DNA of 64,000 nt from JAOUEA01 sp963762075. GTDB taxonomy: Bacteria; Actinomycetota; UBA4738; HRBIN12. Positions 11,026-19,598 of this stretch are shown in pieces. Positions within the stretch are counted from its first letter, which is position 1, and each line of letters begins with the position of its first letter. The position numbers and the translations under genes are program-made. The notes beneath the pieces are model-generated. The model was not told where the DNA came from and searched no databases. It saw only the letters and a list, made by a program, of their open reading frames with translations. The stretch spans positions 426,831 through 490,830 of the forward strand of contig CAVXJC010000003.1 in assembly GCA_963762075.1 (NCBI GenBank), in the 5' to 3' direction.

Positions 11026-11590
11026 TCATCCGGCGCAGTCCGGCGCCCCCGCGCCGCACACGATGACGTCGAGGTCACGCTCCACGCTCGAAACAACGCT
11101 CTCCCTCGGGAGTGACGACACGGCTCGGTCGGCCTCGAGCACCAGGGCCGGCTCCGAGCTCTCGGCGAAGCGATAGCGGTGCACGATGCAGCCGCCCTCG
11201 AAGGTGAGTGACCGCGTTCCCGCGTAGGGAACCAGGCTCGTCGGTTCCTGGTAGACCCGCATGCCCACCTCATCGGGGCTCGGCGGCACCTCCACGCCCG
11301 AAGAGGTGTCGCAGGTCGCCGTGAGCTCGACCTCGAGAGCGTGCATCCCGGCACGGTCGTGGTCCAGCCACAACGTGGAGCCGGCATCGTTGACGATGAT
11401 GCCACCGAACATCCATCCGATGGGCAGCTCCGCGAGGCATGGAAGGCGCGTTGCCGAAGGCACCGACTGCGCTTCGAGGACCATGATGGCGTCGTCCGGC
11501 TGTGAGCAGATCGGGTTGTTCACCGAAGCTGGCGGAACACCCGGCTGTCGCGAGGGTGAGCGTGACGAGGACGGCGCGGGCACGACTCAC
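11026..11590 (-). CDS. Putative lipoprotein of unknown function (frame break)
   Basis: GTG at 11590 overlaps the stop of the upstream kinase fusion (GTGA). It opens a lipoprotein signal, VSRARAVLVTLTLATAGCSA, with a lipobox at TAGC. After about 25 residues the frame closes, but a long compatible frame follows immediately (PDDAIMVLEAQSVPSATRLP ... GIIVNDAGSTLWLDHDRAGM) and ends at 11026, so one indel between about 11510 and 11540 is likely. The mature part, about 155 residues with several Cys, looks like a small beta-rich exported domain. I do not recognise the family. Its position inside the PAP2/kinase set suggests a role at the cell envelope. Confidence 0.6.
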
Positions 11591-13272
11591 GCGAAGACCG
11601 TCCAGTTCGACGCGACGAGGGCCAGGGCCAGAAGGCCGATCAGCACCATGACGAGCGTCAGGCCGACGCGGCGGACGCTCCATTGCTGGATCTTGAGCGG
11701 CGCTCGATGCGGCGCGAGCCGCTGGAACTCGGCCATGAGGTCGCGACGGTCCGCTTTCATCATCGAACGGAGCTGGGTCGGGCTCGCGATGCCTCTCGTG
11801 GCAGCGAAGGCCTCGGCGATCTCGTCGGGCGTGAAATACCGGAGCGCGTGCTCGTAGACCCGGGCAGCGTCGGTCCGAAGGCCGAGCACCAGCATCATGT
11901 TGGCGAGGTCGACGGCTTGTCGCCAGGGCGAGGGCCGCACCTGCACGAAGAAGACGTCGATCAGCTTGAGCTGCCCGTCGCGGACCATGAGGTTGGCGGG
12001 CTTCACGTCGCGGTGGGCGAGGCCCTCGTCCCACATCTCACGGATCAGCGCCAAACCCTGGTCGATCACGCCGTCGTCGATCTCCGCGTCGCCGATCTCG
12101 ACCGCGCCGTCGAAGAACTCCATCACGATCATGTACTCGCGTTCGGGCGTGATCTCGAGCACGCCGAAGGGCCTCGGAACGGGCAGGCCGAAGTCCTCCA
12201 TCAGCCGGAGCGTGTAGTCCTCGTACTCGACGAACCGGCGCACCGTCTGGAACGGGGTCTCGTCCTCGAGCTTGCCGTACAGCACGGCGCGGCCGAGCTT
12301 GTACCAGCGGTCGGCCCGCACGTGATTCTTGGCGTAGAGCTTGGCGAACAGCAGGTGCTCGGCGCCCGTGCCCTCCTCGGTCACGCGCAGCCGAAGCGGG
12401 GTCGACCCGCCCGAGCCCGCCAGTCCCACCGGCTTGACCTCGAGCACGCCATAGCCGAGCTGATCCTTCACCGCGGTCACGATCGCTTTCCCACGCCTGC
12501 CTCCGACGTCGAGGTGGGCAGACTTCCCGCTTCCGTACGTGACGGGGAAGATGTCGTTGGGTGTGAACCACCTGAACGCGGTCAGTCCGATCGCCACGCC
12601 GAGCACGGCGCCGAGTACGGCGTCGGTCACGTGGTCCGATCCGAGGGAGATGCGGGCGACGCCCGCGACCGTCAACGCGGCGGCCGCGGCCCACTTCGCG
12701 GCCTCACGACCCCTGCCGTGGGGGATCAAGGAGTACGCCATGCCGACCAGGGTGACCGCAAGTCCGGACATCGGGATCGATGGAAGCGAGTAGCCCTGCC
12801 AAGGTCCGACGATCCAAGCGTCGAACGGACGAGGGCGCGCGAGCCACTGTGCGAGCAGGTAGCTCAGAGCTCCCTCGAAGAAGCATGCGCCGATGAACAC
12901 GAGGAGGTGCCGCCACCGCTTCACGACGATCAAGGCTGCGATCGTCACCCACCGGAGCGAGCGGATCACCCATCGCGAGGTGAGGAGCGCGACGAGGGTC
13001 ATGATGTCGATGACCTGCTGGCTCCTCCACGAAGCGAACCATCGCAGGATCGCGGCCTCCCACCGCTCGAAGAAGTGCTGGAGTGGGTCGAACAGCACCA
13101 CCCCGATCAAGGTCGCGATCAGGGAGACGGCCATGAAGAGCCAGAACTTGCCGGTGCGGCCGAGCTCACGTGGCAGTGGGGGCGCCTCACCCGACGGGCG
13201 ACGTCGGATGTTCGGGCCAAGCACCCGGCGCCTGCGGGCCGAGGTGCTGGTGGGCTGTTCGAGGGCGTCCAT
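11587..13272 (-). CDS. Membrane fusion protein: degenerate PAP2-like domain plus protein-kinase-like domain
   Basis: 561-residue protein with two parts. Residues about 40-235 are a six-segment PAP2-like membrane domain: RPRPFD at 146-151 and R207/H214/D217 in ARISLGSDHVTDAVLG match motifs 1 and 3, but motif 2 reads PSIPMSGLA, so the usual PSGH histidine is missing. Residues about 250-530 form a kinase-like domain of the RIO/LPS-kinase type with FAKLYAKN (possible ATP lysine), IVMEFFDGA, the catalytic loop HRDVKPANLM (about 420) and LIDVFF in place of DFG. A final hydrophobic helix (about 535-558) follows. ATG 13272 is chosen; its stop overlaps the lipoprotein GTG. The substrate is unknown; a lipid or lipid carrier is plausible inference. 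Confidence 0.82.
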   Translation of the reverse strand: MDALEQPTSTSARRRRVLGPNIRRRPSGEAPPLPRELGRTGKFWLFMAVSLIATLIGVVLFDPLQHFFERWEAAILRWFASWRSQQVIDIMTLVALLTSRWVIRSLRWVTIAALIVVKRWRHLLVFIGACFFEGALSYLLAQWLARPRPFDAWIVGPWQGYSLPSIPMSGLAVTLVGMAYSLIPHGRGREAAKWAAAAALTVAGVARISLGSDHVTDAVLGAVLGVAIGLTAFRWFTPNDIFPVTYGSGKSAHLDVGGRRGKAIVTAVKDQLGYGVLEVKPVGLAGSGGSTPLRLRVTEEGTGAEHLLFAKLYAKNHVRADRWYKLGRAVLYGKLEDETPFQTVRRFVEYEDYTLRLMEDFGLPVPRPFGVLEITPEREYMIVMEFFDGAVEIGDAEIDDGVIDQGLALIREMWDEGLAHRDVKPANLMVRDGQLKLIDVFFVQVRPSPWRQAVDLANMMLVLGLRTDAARVYEHALRYFTPDEIAEAFAATRGIASPTQLRSMMKADRRDLMAEFQRLAPHRAPLKIQQWSVRRVGLTLVMVLIGLLALALVASNWTVFA

Positions 13273-13303
13273 TGCGCGTCCGTCCTTCCGTATCGCCGCG
13301 ATG

Positions 13304-14218
13304 CTACCCCGACGCCGCGACGAGGGATCCGTGCTCGTCGAGCCAACGACGGGCCGCGGCGCCCGCTGACAAGCCGTCGACGACGAGCGCGTTGGATGCT
13401 CGGAGATCTCGGGTCGTGAGCTGTGACGACACCAGGTCGAGAACATCGACCAACTCGACGCCGAACCGCTCGAGGGTATCCCGACGCACGACGGGGATGA
13501 TGCTCTCCGCGGGTTGCAGCCCGCGGTCGTCCTTCAGGAGCACGAGATCGTTGCGGGCGAGATGCCCGTCGGAGGTGAACAGCAGGCCGACGTCGACCGT
13601 GCCGCGGCTCACCGCCTCGGCGGTGACCGGTCCGCCCACGTCGAGCGGCTGGAACGACCCGAAGGTCAGGCCGTACGCGCGCTCGAATCCCGGGATGCAG
13701 AGCGGCCGTTCGGCGCACTCGGGGGGCCCGCCCAGCGACATCCGATCGGCTGCACCGCGCAGATCGCTGATCGCCTGCAGGTCGAGGCGCTCCGCGGTGT
13801 CCGCGCTCACGACCAGCCCGTTGCGGCTCTGCGCCGGGGCCGGATCGAGGGCATCGAGACCGTGAGAGGCGACCACCGCATCGAGGGACGCTGCCGTGAC
13901 CGCCGCATCGGAGGTGGCTTCCCCACCGAGGAACGAGAGTGCGCTTCCCGAGTACTCCGGCAACACTTCGACCAGCCCTCGTTCGAGCGCCGGGAGCAGC
14001 AGCTCGCGGGAGCCGACCCGGCGCAGGTGGGTGACCTCGAAGCCGGCCTCACGGAGCGCGCCCGCGTAGATCTCTGCCACCAGCTCGCTCTCGGCGAAGT
14101 CGAACGACGCGATGGTGATCGACCCATCGCCGGTCACCCCGGCCTCGGGGAGCGTGGTGACGCAGGCCGCCAGCGCGCAAACGAGGATCGCGGTCGTTCC
14201 GATGAAGGGAGCTCTCAT
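13304..14218 (-). CDS. OpuAC/ProX-type substrate-binding lipoprotein
   Basis: 304-residue lipoprotein with signal peptide and lipobox (LVCALAAC) followed by a type II periplasmic-binding fold of the OpuAC/OsmF class (ITIASFDFAESELVAEIYAGA, VEVLPEYSGSALSFLGG, SRGTVDVGLLFTSD). Such proteins normally deliver glycine betaine, choline or related compounds to an ABC importer, but no permease or ATPase gene is nearby. ATG 14218 has a TACGGT -10 box 6 nt upstream and no Shine-Dalgarno, so a leaderless start is likely. It is the first gene of the minus-strand set that continues with the kinase fusion 31 nt downstream. Confidence 0.85.
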   Translation of the reverse strand: MRAPFIGTTAILVCALAACVTTLPEAGVTGDGSITIASFDFAESELVAEIYAGALREAGFEVTHLRRVGSRELLLPALERGLVEVLPEYSGSALSFLGGEATSDAAVTAASLDAVVASHGLDALDPAPAQSRNGLVVSADTAERLDLQAISDLRGAADRMSLGGPPECAERPLCIPGFERAYGLTFGSFQPLDVGGPVTAEAVSRGTVDVGLLFTSDGHLARNDLVLLKDDRGLQPAESIIPVVRRDTLERFGVELVDVLDLVSSQLTTRDLRASNALVVDGLSAGAAARRWLDEHGSLVAASG

Positions 14219-14224
14219 GGGGCA

Positions 14225-14230
14225 ACCGTA
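14225..14230 (-). promoter_or_regulatory. -10 element (TACGGT) for the OpuAC-type gene
   Basis: On the minus strand TACGGT ends 6 nt before the ATG at 14218, without a Shine-Dalgarno. It probably drives the minus-strand set down to 10284. Confidence 0.45.
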
Positions 14231-14299
14231 CTCCAGGGGGATGCCGCGAACGATCGGTTGCAGGCCCCGCTGCCATCCGGTGTGGGGCAGGGCGTCCGT

Positions 14300-14305
14300 T
14301 AGGCT
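14300..14305 (+). promoter_or_regulatory. -10 element (TAGGCT) for leaderless ribF
   Basis: TAGGCT ends 8 nt before ATG 14314; no Shine-Dalgarno is visible. Confidence 0.5.
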
Positions 14306-14313
14306 CTCGCGCC

Positions 14314-15270
14314 ATGCAGATCGTGCACGGGATCGACGCCCTGCCGCTGGCCGATGAGCCCTCGACCGTGACGGTCGGCTTCTTCGACGGGGTGCATCTC
14401 GGACACCGGTCGGTCTTCGAGATCACCGTGAGCCGCGCCCGCGACCGCGCCATGCGTTCGGTCGGCATCACCTTCGATCGCCACCCGCGTGAGGTCGTGG
14501 CGCCAGGAACCGAGCCCAGGCTGCTCACGACGGTCGAACGCAAGGCCGATCTGATCGAAGCGAGTGGCCTCGACCTGTTGGTGGTGCTCGAGTTCACGCC
14601 GGAGTTCTCCCGCATGCCTGCCGAGGACTTCGTCCGGGACGTGCTCGCCGAGGGCGCGCGCGCTCGACACGCCGTCGTGGGCGCCAACTTCACCTTCGGT
14701 TACAAGGCGATGGGCACGGTCGAGACGTTGCCTGCCATCGGCGCTCCGTTCGGCATAACCGCCGAGGGGGTGCCTCTCGTCGAGCTGAAGGGGCGAACCG
14801 TCTCGAGCTCATCGATCAGGCAGGCATTGTCCGAGGGCGATCTGATGTGGCCCGCCGAGGGGTTGGGCAGGCGCTTCGTGCTCGACGGACAGGTCGTGGC
14901 GGGCCGCGGCCGTGGCTCCGGGTTGGGCTTCCCGACGGCGAACCTGCGGACGTGGCCGAGGCTGCTGCTTCCCGGTCAAGGCATCTACGCCGGGGTCGCA
15001 GAGCACGAGGGCAGACGCTACCGGGCGGCCATCGACGTGGGGACCAATCCGACGTTCGGAGTCGAGCCGCTGCACGTGGAAGCGTTCCTGCTCGACTACG
15101 AGGGCGACGAGATCCGGGGCGACGCGATCGCCATCGAGTTCTGGGAGAGGCTGCGCGACGAGGAGTGGTACCCGTCTGTCGACGAGCTGGTCGTGGCGAT
15201 CGCAGGCGATGTCGAGCGTACCCGCGCCGTCGTGCCGGATGCGGCGATCGCCCCGCTCGCCGAAGCGTGA
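14314..15270 (+). CDS. ribF: Bifunctional riboflavin kinase / FAD synthetase
   Basis: RibF phosphorylates riboflavin to FMN and adenylylates FMN to FAD. The 318-residue protein has the nucleotidyl-transferase domain first (TVGFFDGVHLGHRSVFE, then HAVVGANFTFGYKAMG and the VSSSSIRQALSEGD motif) and the riboflavin kinase domain second (GRGRGSGLGFPTANLRTWP, FGVEPLHVEAFLLDYEGD). The start at 14314 is fixed by the conserved N terminus and the preceding -10 box. rpsO follows 45 nt downstream, the usual order in actinobacteria. Confidence 0.96.
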   Translation: MQIVHGIDALPLADEPSTVTVGFFDGVHLGHRSVFEITVSRARDRAMRSVGITFDRHPREVVAPGTEPRLLTTVERKADLIEASGLDLLVVLEFTPEFSRMPAEDFVRDVLAEGARARHAVVGANFTFGYKAMGTVETLPAIGAPFGITAEGVPLVELKGRTVSSSSIRQALSEGDLMWPAEGLGRRFVLDGQVVAGRGRGSGLGFPTANLRTWPRLLLPGQGIYAGVAEHEGRRYRAAIDVGTNPTFGVEPLHVEAFLLDYEGDEIRGDAIAIEFWERLRDEEWYPSVDELVVAIAGDVERTRAVVPDAAIAPLAEA

Positions 15271-15297
15271 TCGAGGTCGGGCCGCACGTCGCGCTGG

Positions 15298-15303
15298 TAG
15301 CCT
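15298..15303 (+). promoter_or_regulatory. -10 element (TAGCCT) for rpsO
   Basis: TAGCCT ends 12 nt before the rpsO ATG, which would give a leader of only about 5 nt. No Shine-Dalgarno is seen. Confidence 0.4.
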
Positions 15304-15315
15304 TGGGAACTCACC

Positions 15316-15585
15316 ATGACGTTGACCAAGGAATCCAAGTCCCAGATCATCGCCGAGTACGCGCGTTCTGACGGCGATACCGGCTCTGCAGAGGTGCAGA
15401 TCGCGGTGCTGACGACCCGCATCGCCGAACTGACAGAGCATCTCAAGGACCACAAGCTCGACCACGCCTCACGCCGCGGCTTGCTGAAGATGGTGGGTCG
15501 CAGGCGGCGACTGCTCGACTACCTCCGCAAGGAGGACATCGAGCGTTACCGAGACGTGATCGCGCGCTTGGGTCTGCGCCGCTGA
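15316..15585 (+). CDS. rpsO: 30S ribosomal protein S15
   Basis: S15 binds the central domain of 16S rRNA early in 30S assembly. The 89-residue length is exact for the family, and conserved segments are present: TGSAEVQIAVLTTRIAELTEHLK, DHASRRGLLKMVGRRRRLLDYL and YRDVIARLGLRR at the C terminus. ATG 15316 is the only sensible start. It precedes pnp, as in most bacteria; the 271-nt gap between them carries several inverted repeats. Confidence 0.98.
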   Translation: MTLTKESKSQIIAEYARSDGDTGSAEVQIAVLTTRIAELTEHLKDHKLDHASRRGLLKMVGRRRRLLDYLRKEDIERYRDVIARLGLRR

Positions 15586-15607
15586 GCACGCGCGTGGCGA
15601 ACCGTCT

Positions 15608-15623
15608 CGGCTCCGCGGAGCCG
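15608..15623 (+). repeat. Perfect 16-bp palindrome in the rpsO-pnp gap
   Basis: CGGCTCCGCGGAGCCG is a perfect palindrome 23 nt after the rpsO stop. It could form part of an rpsO 3' structure; without a T run it is not a typical terminator. A weaker CCCGC/GCGGG repeat follows about 40 nt later. Confidence 0.4.
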
Positions 15624-15783
15624 GGCGGGCGCGAAGGAGTGATGCGAACGAACGACTGACCCGCTGGAGGCGGGACCCAAGGTCGGTAATCAGTAGCGAG
15701 CTTCCGGACACGCGCGAGCATCTTCAGCGCCCCGGCGCCCGGCGACTCACCACTGAGGATCGGCCGACCCGCCTCCTTCCCGA

Positions 15784-15805
15784 ACGCACGCAACGATGCG
15801 TGCGT
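15784..15805 (+). promoter_or_regulatory. Leader hairpin upstream of pnp
   Basis: A perfect 9-bp stem (ACGCACGCA / TGCGTGCGT) with an ACGA loop lies 51 nt before the pnp start. In other bacteria pnp is autoregulated through a processed leader hairpin; a similar role here is inference from position and structure. Confidence 0.45.
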
Positions 15806-15856
15806 CACGAACGAGACCGCATGCACGCCGTGCGCGTCAACGAGAAGGAGGGCCAC

Positions 15857-18295
15857 ATGGCCACCATCACCAAGTCCCGGGCCTTCGGCGCCAAGGACAT
15901 CACCTTCGAGACGGGCCGCATGGCCAAGCTCGCCGACGGCGCCGTCGTCGTCACGTACGGTGAGACCCAGGTGCTCGCTACCTGTGTCAGCAGCAACCCC
16001 CGCGAGGGCATCGACTTCTTCCCGCTCACGATCGATGTGGAAGAGCGCATGTACGCCGTGGGCAAGATCCCCGGGAGCTTCTTCCGCCGCGAGGGACGCC
16101 CGTCGGAGACCGCGATCCTCACCTGCCGCCTCATCGACCGTCCGTTGCGGCCCACGTTCCGCGACGGTTTCCGCGACGAGGTGCAGGTCGTCGTCACCGT
16201 GCTGGGCATGGACGGCGAGAACCCGTACGACATCCCCGCGATGAACGCCGCCTCGATGGCGACCTGCCTCGCCGGCCTGCCGTTCGACGGTCCGGTCGCC
16301 TCGGTCCGCATGGGGCTGATCGACGGGCAGTGGGTCGTGAACCCGACGTTCCAAGAGGTAGAGGGAGCCACGTTCGACGTGGTGGTCGCCGGCCGCAAGA
16401 ACGATGCCGGCGAGATCGACGTGCTGATGATCGAGGGCGAGGCGCCCGACAACACGTGGGACCTGCTCGCCGGCGGCGCGCCCGCCCCGACCGAGGAGAC
16501 CGTGGCTGAAGGCCTCGAAGCCGCCAAGCGTGAGATCGCCGATCAGATCGACTTCCAGCGCGAGATCGTGGCCGAAGCCGCAGTCACCGAGAAGGACTGG
16601 ACGCCGCGTCCCCTCTTCGGTGATGACCTCTACGACATGGTGTCGAAGTTCGCGGCCGATCGCCTCGGCGAGGCGATCGTGCCCGACAAGGCAGACCGAG
16701 AGTCGAAGCTCGACGCGCTGAAGGCGGAGACCAAGGAGCATGCGACCACGCAACTGGGTGACGATGGCTCCGCCCGCATCGGGGAGTTCGGCGCCGCCTG
16801 GAAGCAGGTGCAGAAGAAGGTCATGCGGGCTCGCGTGATCAAGGAGGGCGTCCGACTCGACGGGCGCACGCCCACCGAGATCCGTCCGCTCTCGGCGGAG
16901 GTCGGGGTGCTGAAGCGCACGCACGGCTCGGCGCTGTTCAGCCGGGGCGACACACAGGTGCTGAACATCACCACGCTCGGCATGTTGCGCATGACCCAGA
17001 TGATCGACACGCTCGACCTCTCCGATTCGAAGAGGTACATGCATCACTACAACTTCCCGCCGTACTCCACGGGTGAGACGGGCCGGGTCGGCTCTCCTCG
17101 CCGACGCGAGATCGGACACGGCGCGCTCGCCGAGCGTGCGTTGATCCCGGTGGTGCCGCACGAGGACGAGTTCCCGTACGCCCTTCGACTCGTGAGCGAC
17201 GTGCTCAGCTCGAACGGCTCGACCTCGATGGCGAGCGTCTGCGGATCGACGCTGTCGCTGATGGACGCCGGCGTGCCGATCAAGGCCCCGGTCGCTGGCA
17301 TCGCGATGGGCATGATCGCCGACGATGGCGCGTTCGTAACCCTCACCGACATCCTGGGCGCAGAGGACGCGCTCGGCGACATGGACTTCAAGGTCGCGGG
17401 CACGCGCGAGTTCGTCACCGCGATCCAGCTCGACATGAAGGTGACGGGCCTGCCGGGCTCGGTGCTCGCCGATGCCCTGAAGCAAGCGCGCGACGCTCGG
17501 TTCCAGATCCTCGACGTCATGGAAGCCGCGATCGCGGCGCCGCGCGAAGAGGTCAACGCCAAGGCGCCGCGGATCATCTCGATCCAGATCCCGGTCGACA
17601 AGATCGGCGAGGTGATCGGCCCCAAGGGCAAGCGGATCAACGAGATCATCGCGCTGACGGGCGCCGACATCGACATCCAGGACGACGGAACCGTGCTGAT
17701 CGGCTCGACGCTCGGCGCCGAGGGAGCCGACGAGGCCGCGCACATGATCGACGAGATCGCCAACCCACGGCCCGTGCTCGTCGGGGAGCGATACGACGGC
17801 ACCGTGGTGAAGACGACCACGTTCGGGGCGTTCGTGAACCTGGTGCCCGGTCGCGACGGCCTGGTCCACATCTCGAAGCTCGGCAAGGGCAAACGCCTGA
17901 GCAGCGTCGAGGAAGCCGTGAAGGAAGGCGACAAGCTCACGGTGCTCGTGGAGGACATCGACACGCAGGGCAAGATCAGCCTCAAGCCGGTCGGTGATGA
18001 GTGGGCGGTCCCGGAAGGCCAGGCAGACGAATCGGGCGGCGTGCGTGATCGAGGAGCCGGTCGCGGAGGCGGCAGGGATCAGGGAGACCGGGGCAGAGAG
18101 CAAGGATCCCGCGGCAGAGACCGAGACCGGGGCAGCCGCGATCGCGACCGAAGCGGCGGGGGCGATCGTCACGGACGACGTTTCCGTGATGGCGGCGGGG
18201 CTGCCCGAGCCGATGCGCCGGACGCAGGCGACCCATCGGGCGCCGACGTGCCGGTCGAGGCATCGGTGAGCACCGAACCACCGGCCGCCGAGTAG
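15857..18295 (+). CDS. pnp: Polyribonucleotide nucleotidyltransferase (PNPase)
   Basis: 3'-5' phosphorolytic exoribonuclease of the RNA degradation machinery. The 812-residue protein contains two RNase PH domains (first: GETQVLATCVSSNPREGIDF and FFRREGRPSETAILTCRLID; second: RLDGRTPTEIRPL, GSALFSRGDTQVL, HHYNFPPYSTGE), a KH domain (IPVDKIGEVIGPKGKRI) and an S1 domain (YDGTVVKTTTFGAFVNLVPG). After the S1 domain comes an unusual 100-residue tail rich in Arg, Gly and Asp. ATG 15857 follows GAAGGAGG by 6 nt. The upstream gap holds a strong hairpin. The M16 peptidase gene follows 22 nt downstream. Confidence 0.97.
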   Translation: MATITKSRAFGAKDITFETGRMAKLADGAVVVTYGETQVLATCVSSNPREGIDFFPLTIDVEERMYAVGKIPGSFFRREGRPSETAILTCRLIDRPLRPTFRDGFRDEVQVVVTVLGMDGENPYDIPAMNAASMATCLAGLPFDGPVASVRMGLIDGQWVVNPTFQEVEGATFDVVVAGRKNDAGEIDVLMIEGEAPDNTWDLLAGGAPAPTEETVAEGLEAAKREIADQIDFQREIVAEAAVTEKDWTPRPLFGDDLYDMVSKFAADRLGEAIVPDKADRESKLDALKAETKEHATTQLGDDGSARIGEFGAAWKQVQKKVMRARVIKEGVRLDGRTPTEIRPLSAEVGVLKRTHGSALFSRGDTQVLNITTLGMLRMTQMIDTLDLSDSKRYMHHYNFPPYSTGETGRVGSPRRREIGHGALAERALIPVVPHEDEFPYALRLVSDVLSSNGSTSMASVCGSTLSLMDAGVPIKAPVAGIAMGMIADDGAFVTLTDILGAEDALGDMDFKVAGTREFVTAIQLDMKVTGLPGSVLADALKQARDARFQILDVMEAAIAAPREEVNAKAPRIISIQIPVDKIGEVIGPKGKRINEIIALTGADIDIQDDGTVLIGSTLGAEGADEAAHMIDEIANPRPVLVGERYDGTVVKTTTFGAFVNLVPGRDGLVHISKLGKGKRLSSVEEAVKEGDKLTVLVEDIDTQGKISLKPVGDEWAVPEGQADESGGVRDRGAGRGGGRDQGDRGREQGSRGRDRDRGSRDRDRSGGGDRHGRRFRDGGGAARADAPDAGDPSGADVPVEASVSTEPPAAE

Positions 18296-18317
18296 GCGGG
18301 CGGGCTTCGCCCAGCCG

Positions 18318-19598
18318 ATGCCGATCGAGCGAACCGAGTTCGGCTCGGGCTTGCGTGTCGTGACGGAGCGGATGCCGAGCGTCCGCTCCGTGTCGCTGGG
18401 CTTCTGGGTGCTCGCCGGTTCCCGCGACGAGCGTCCGCGCATCAGCGGGTCGAGCCACTTCCTCGAGCACCTGCTCTTCAAGGGAACCGAGCGGCGGAGC
18501 GCGCAAGACATCGCCGAGAACTTCGATGCGATCGGTGGCGACGTGAACGCGTTCACCGCGCGGGAGTACACGTGCTTCTACGCCCGTGTGCTCGACCGTG
18601 ACCTCGAGATGGCGGTCGATCACCTCGCCGACATGGTGCAGCACTCGGTGATCAGATCCGACGACCTCGACGCCGAGCGCCGGGTGATCCTCGAGGAGAT
18701 CAACATGCACGAGGATTCCCCCGAAGACGTCGTGCACGACCTGTTCACGCAGACGCTCTGGCCGGAGCACCCTCTGGGTCGCCCGATCCTCGGCACCGCG
18801 GAGACGATCGTGGCGGCCAACAGGGCATCGGTGCGGCGCTTCTACGGCCGCCACTACGTTCCCGGCAACCTCGTCATCGCGGCGGCCGGCGATCTTCGCC
18901 ACGACGAGCTGATCCACATGTTGCGACAACGCATGGATACCGGCCGGCGCCTGCGAGGGGAGCGCAGCGCGACCTCGGCCTGGAATCTCCGCCCTTCCGG
19001 TCGACCACCGAAGCCGTCGGGCGCGCACCTGGTGAAGCGCCGAAAGACCGAGCAGGCGCACATCTGTCTCGGCACGAATGGGCTGGCGCGCAACGATCCC
19101 GACCGGTTCGCCTTCCTGGTCGTGAACACCGCGCTCGGGGGTGGCATGTCCTCGCGGTTGTTCCAGGAGGTTCGCGAGAAGCGAGGTCTGGCCTACACCG
19201 TGTACAGCTACCACTCCCAGTACGCCGAGGCGGGGCTGTTCTCCGCCTACGCGGGCACGACGCCGGCTCGCGCGCACGAGGTCGTGTCGCTGCTCCGTCG
19301 TGAGCTCGAGATGGTGCGCAGCGCAGGCATCACCGATACGGAGTTCGAACGCGCCAAGGGTCACGTCAAGGGGTCCATGGTCCTCTCGCTCGAGGATCCC
19401 GGCGGAAGGATGAGCAGGCTCGGCAGGTCCGAGATCGCGCACGGCGAGATCCTGTCGGTGGACCAAGCGCTCCGTCGCATCGAGCAGGTCACGCTCGACG
19501 ATGTCCACCGCGTCGCGGAGCGGGTACTGTCGCAGCCGATGACGCTCACGGTGTTGGGTCCGTTCAGCGCCTCCGCGTTCCGAGGGGCCATGGTGTGA
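18318..19598 (+). CDS. M16-family zinc metallopeptidase (processing-peptidase-like)
   Basis: 426-residue insulinase-family protein. The inverted zinc motif HFLEH is at residues about 47-51, with the downstream glutamate in VILEEINMHEDSPEDV. The second half-domain shows LGGGMSSRLFQEVREKRGLAYTVYSYHS, which completes the M16B type. No signal peptide is seen, so it is probably cytoplasmic. An M16 gene directly after pnp is a very common arrangement in Gram-positive bacteria; its physiological substrate is not known. Its stop overlaps the dapB GTG by 4 nt. Confidence 0.92.
   Translation: MPIERTEFGSGLRVVTERMPSVRSVSLGFWVLAGSRDERPRISGSSHFLEHLLFKGTERRSAQDIAENFDAIGGDVNAFTAREYTCFYARVLDRDLEMAVDHLADMVQHSVIRSDDLDAERRVILEEINMHEDSPEDVVHDLFTQTLWPEHPLGRPILGTAETIVAANRASVRRFYGRHYVPGNLVIAAAGDLRHDELIHMLRQRMDTGRRLRGERSATSAWNLRPSGRPPKPSGAHLVKRRKTEQAHICLGTNGLARNDPDRFAFLVVNTALGGGMSSRLFQEVREKRGLAYTVYSYHSQYAEAGLFSAYAGTTPARAHEVVSLLRRELEMVRSAGITDTEFERAKGHVKGSMVLSLEDPGGRMSRLGRSEIAHGEILSVDQALRRIEQVTLDDVHRVAERVLSQPMTLTVLGPFSASAFRGAMV

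Noticed and set aside
15443..18571. A 1042-codon open frame on the minus strand opposite pnp
   Set aside because: It is a GC-driven shadow: the plus strand encodes rpsO and PNPase with all family motifs, and the minus frame is His/Arg/Asp-rich without any domain.
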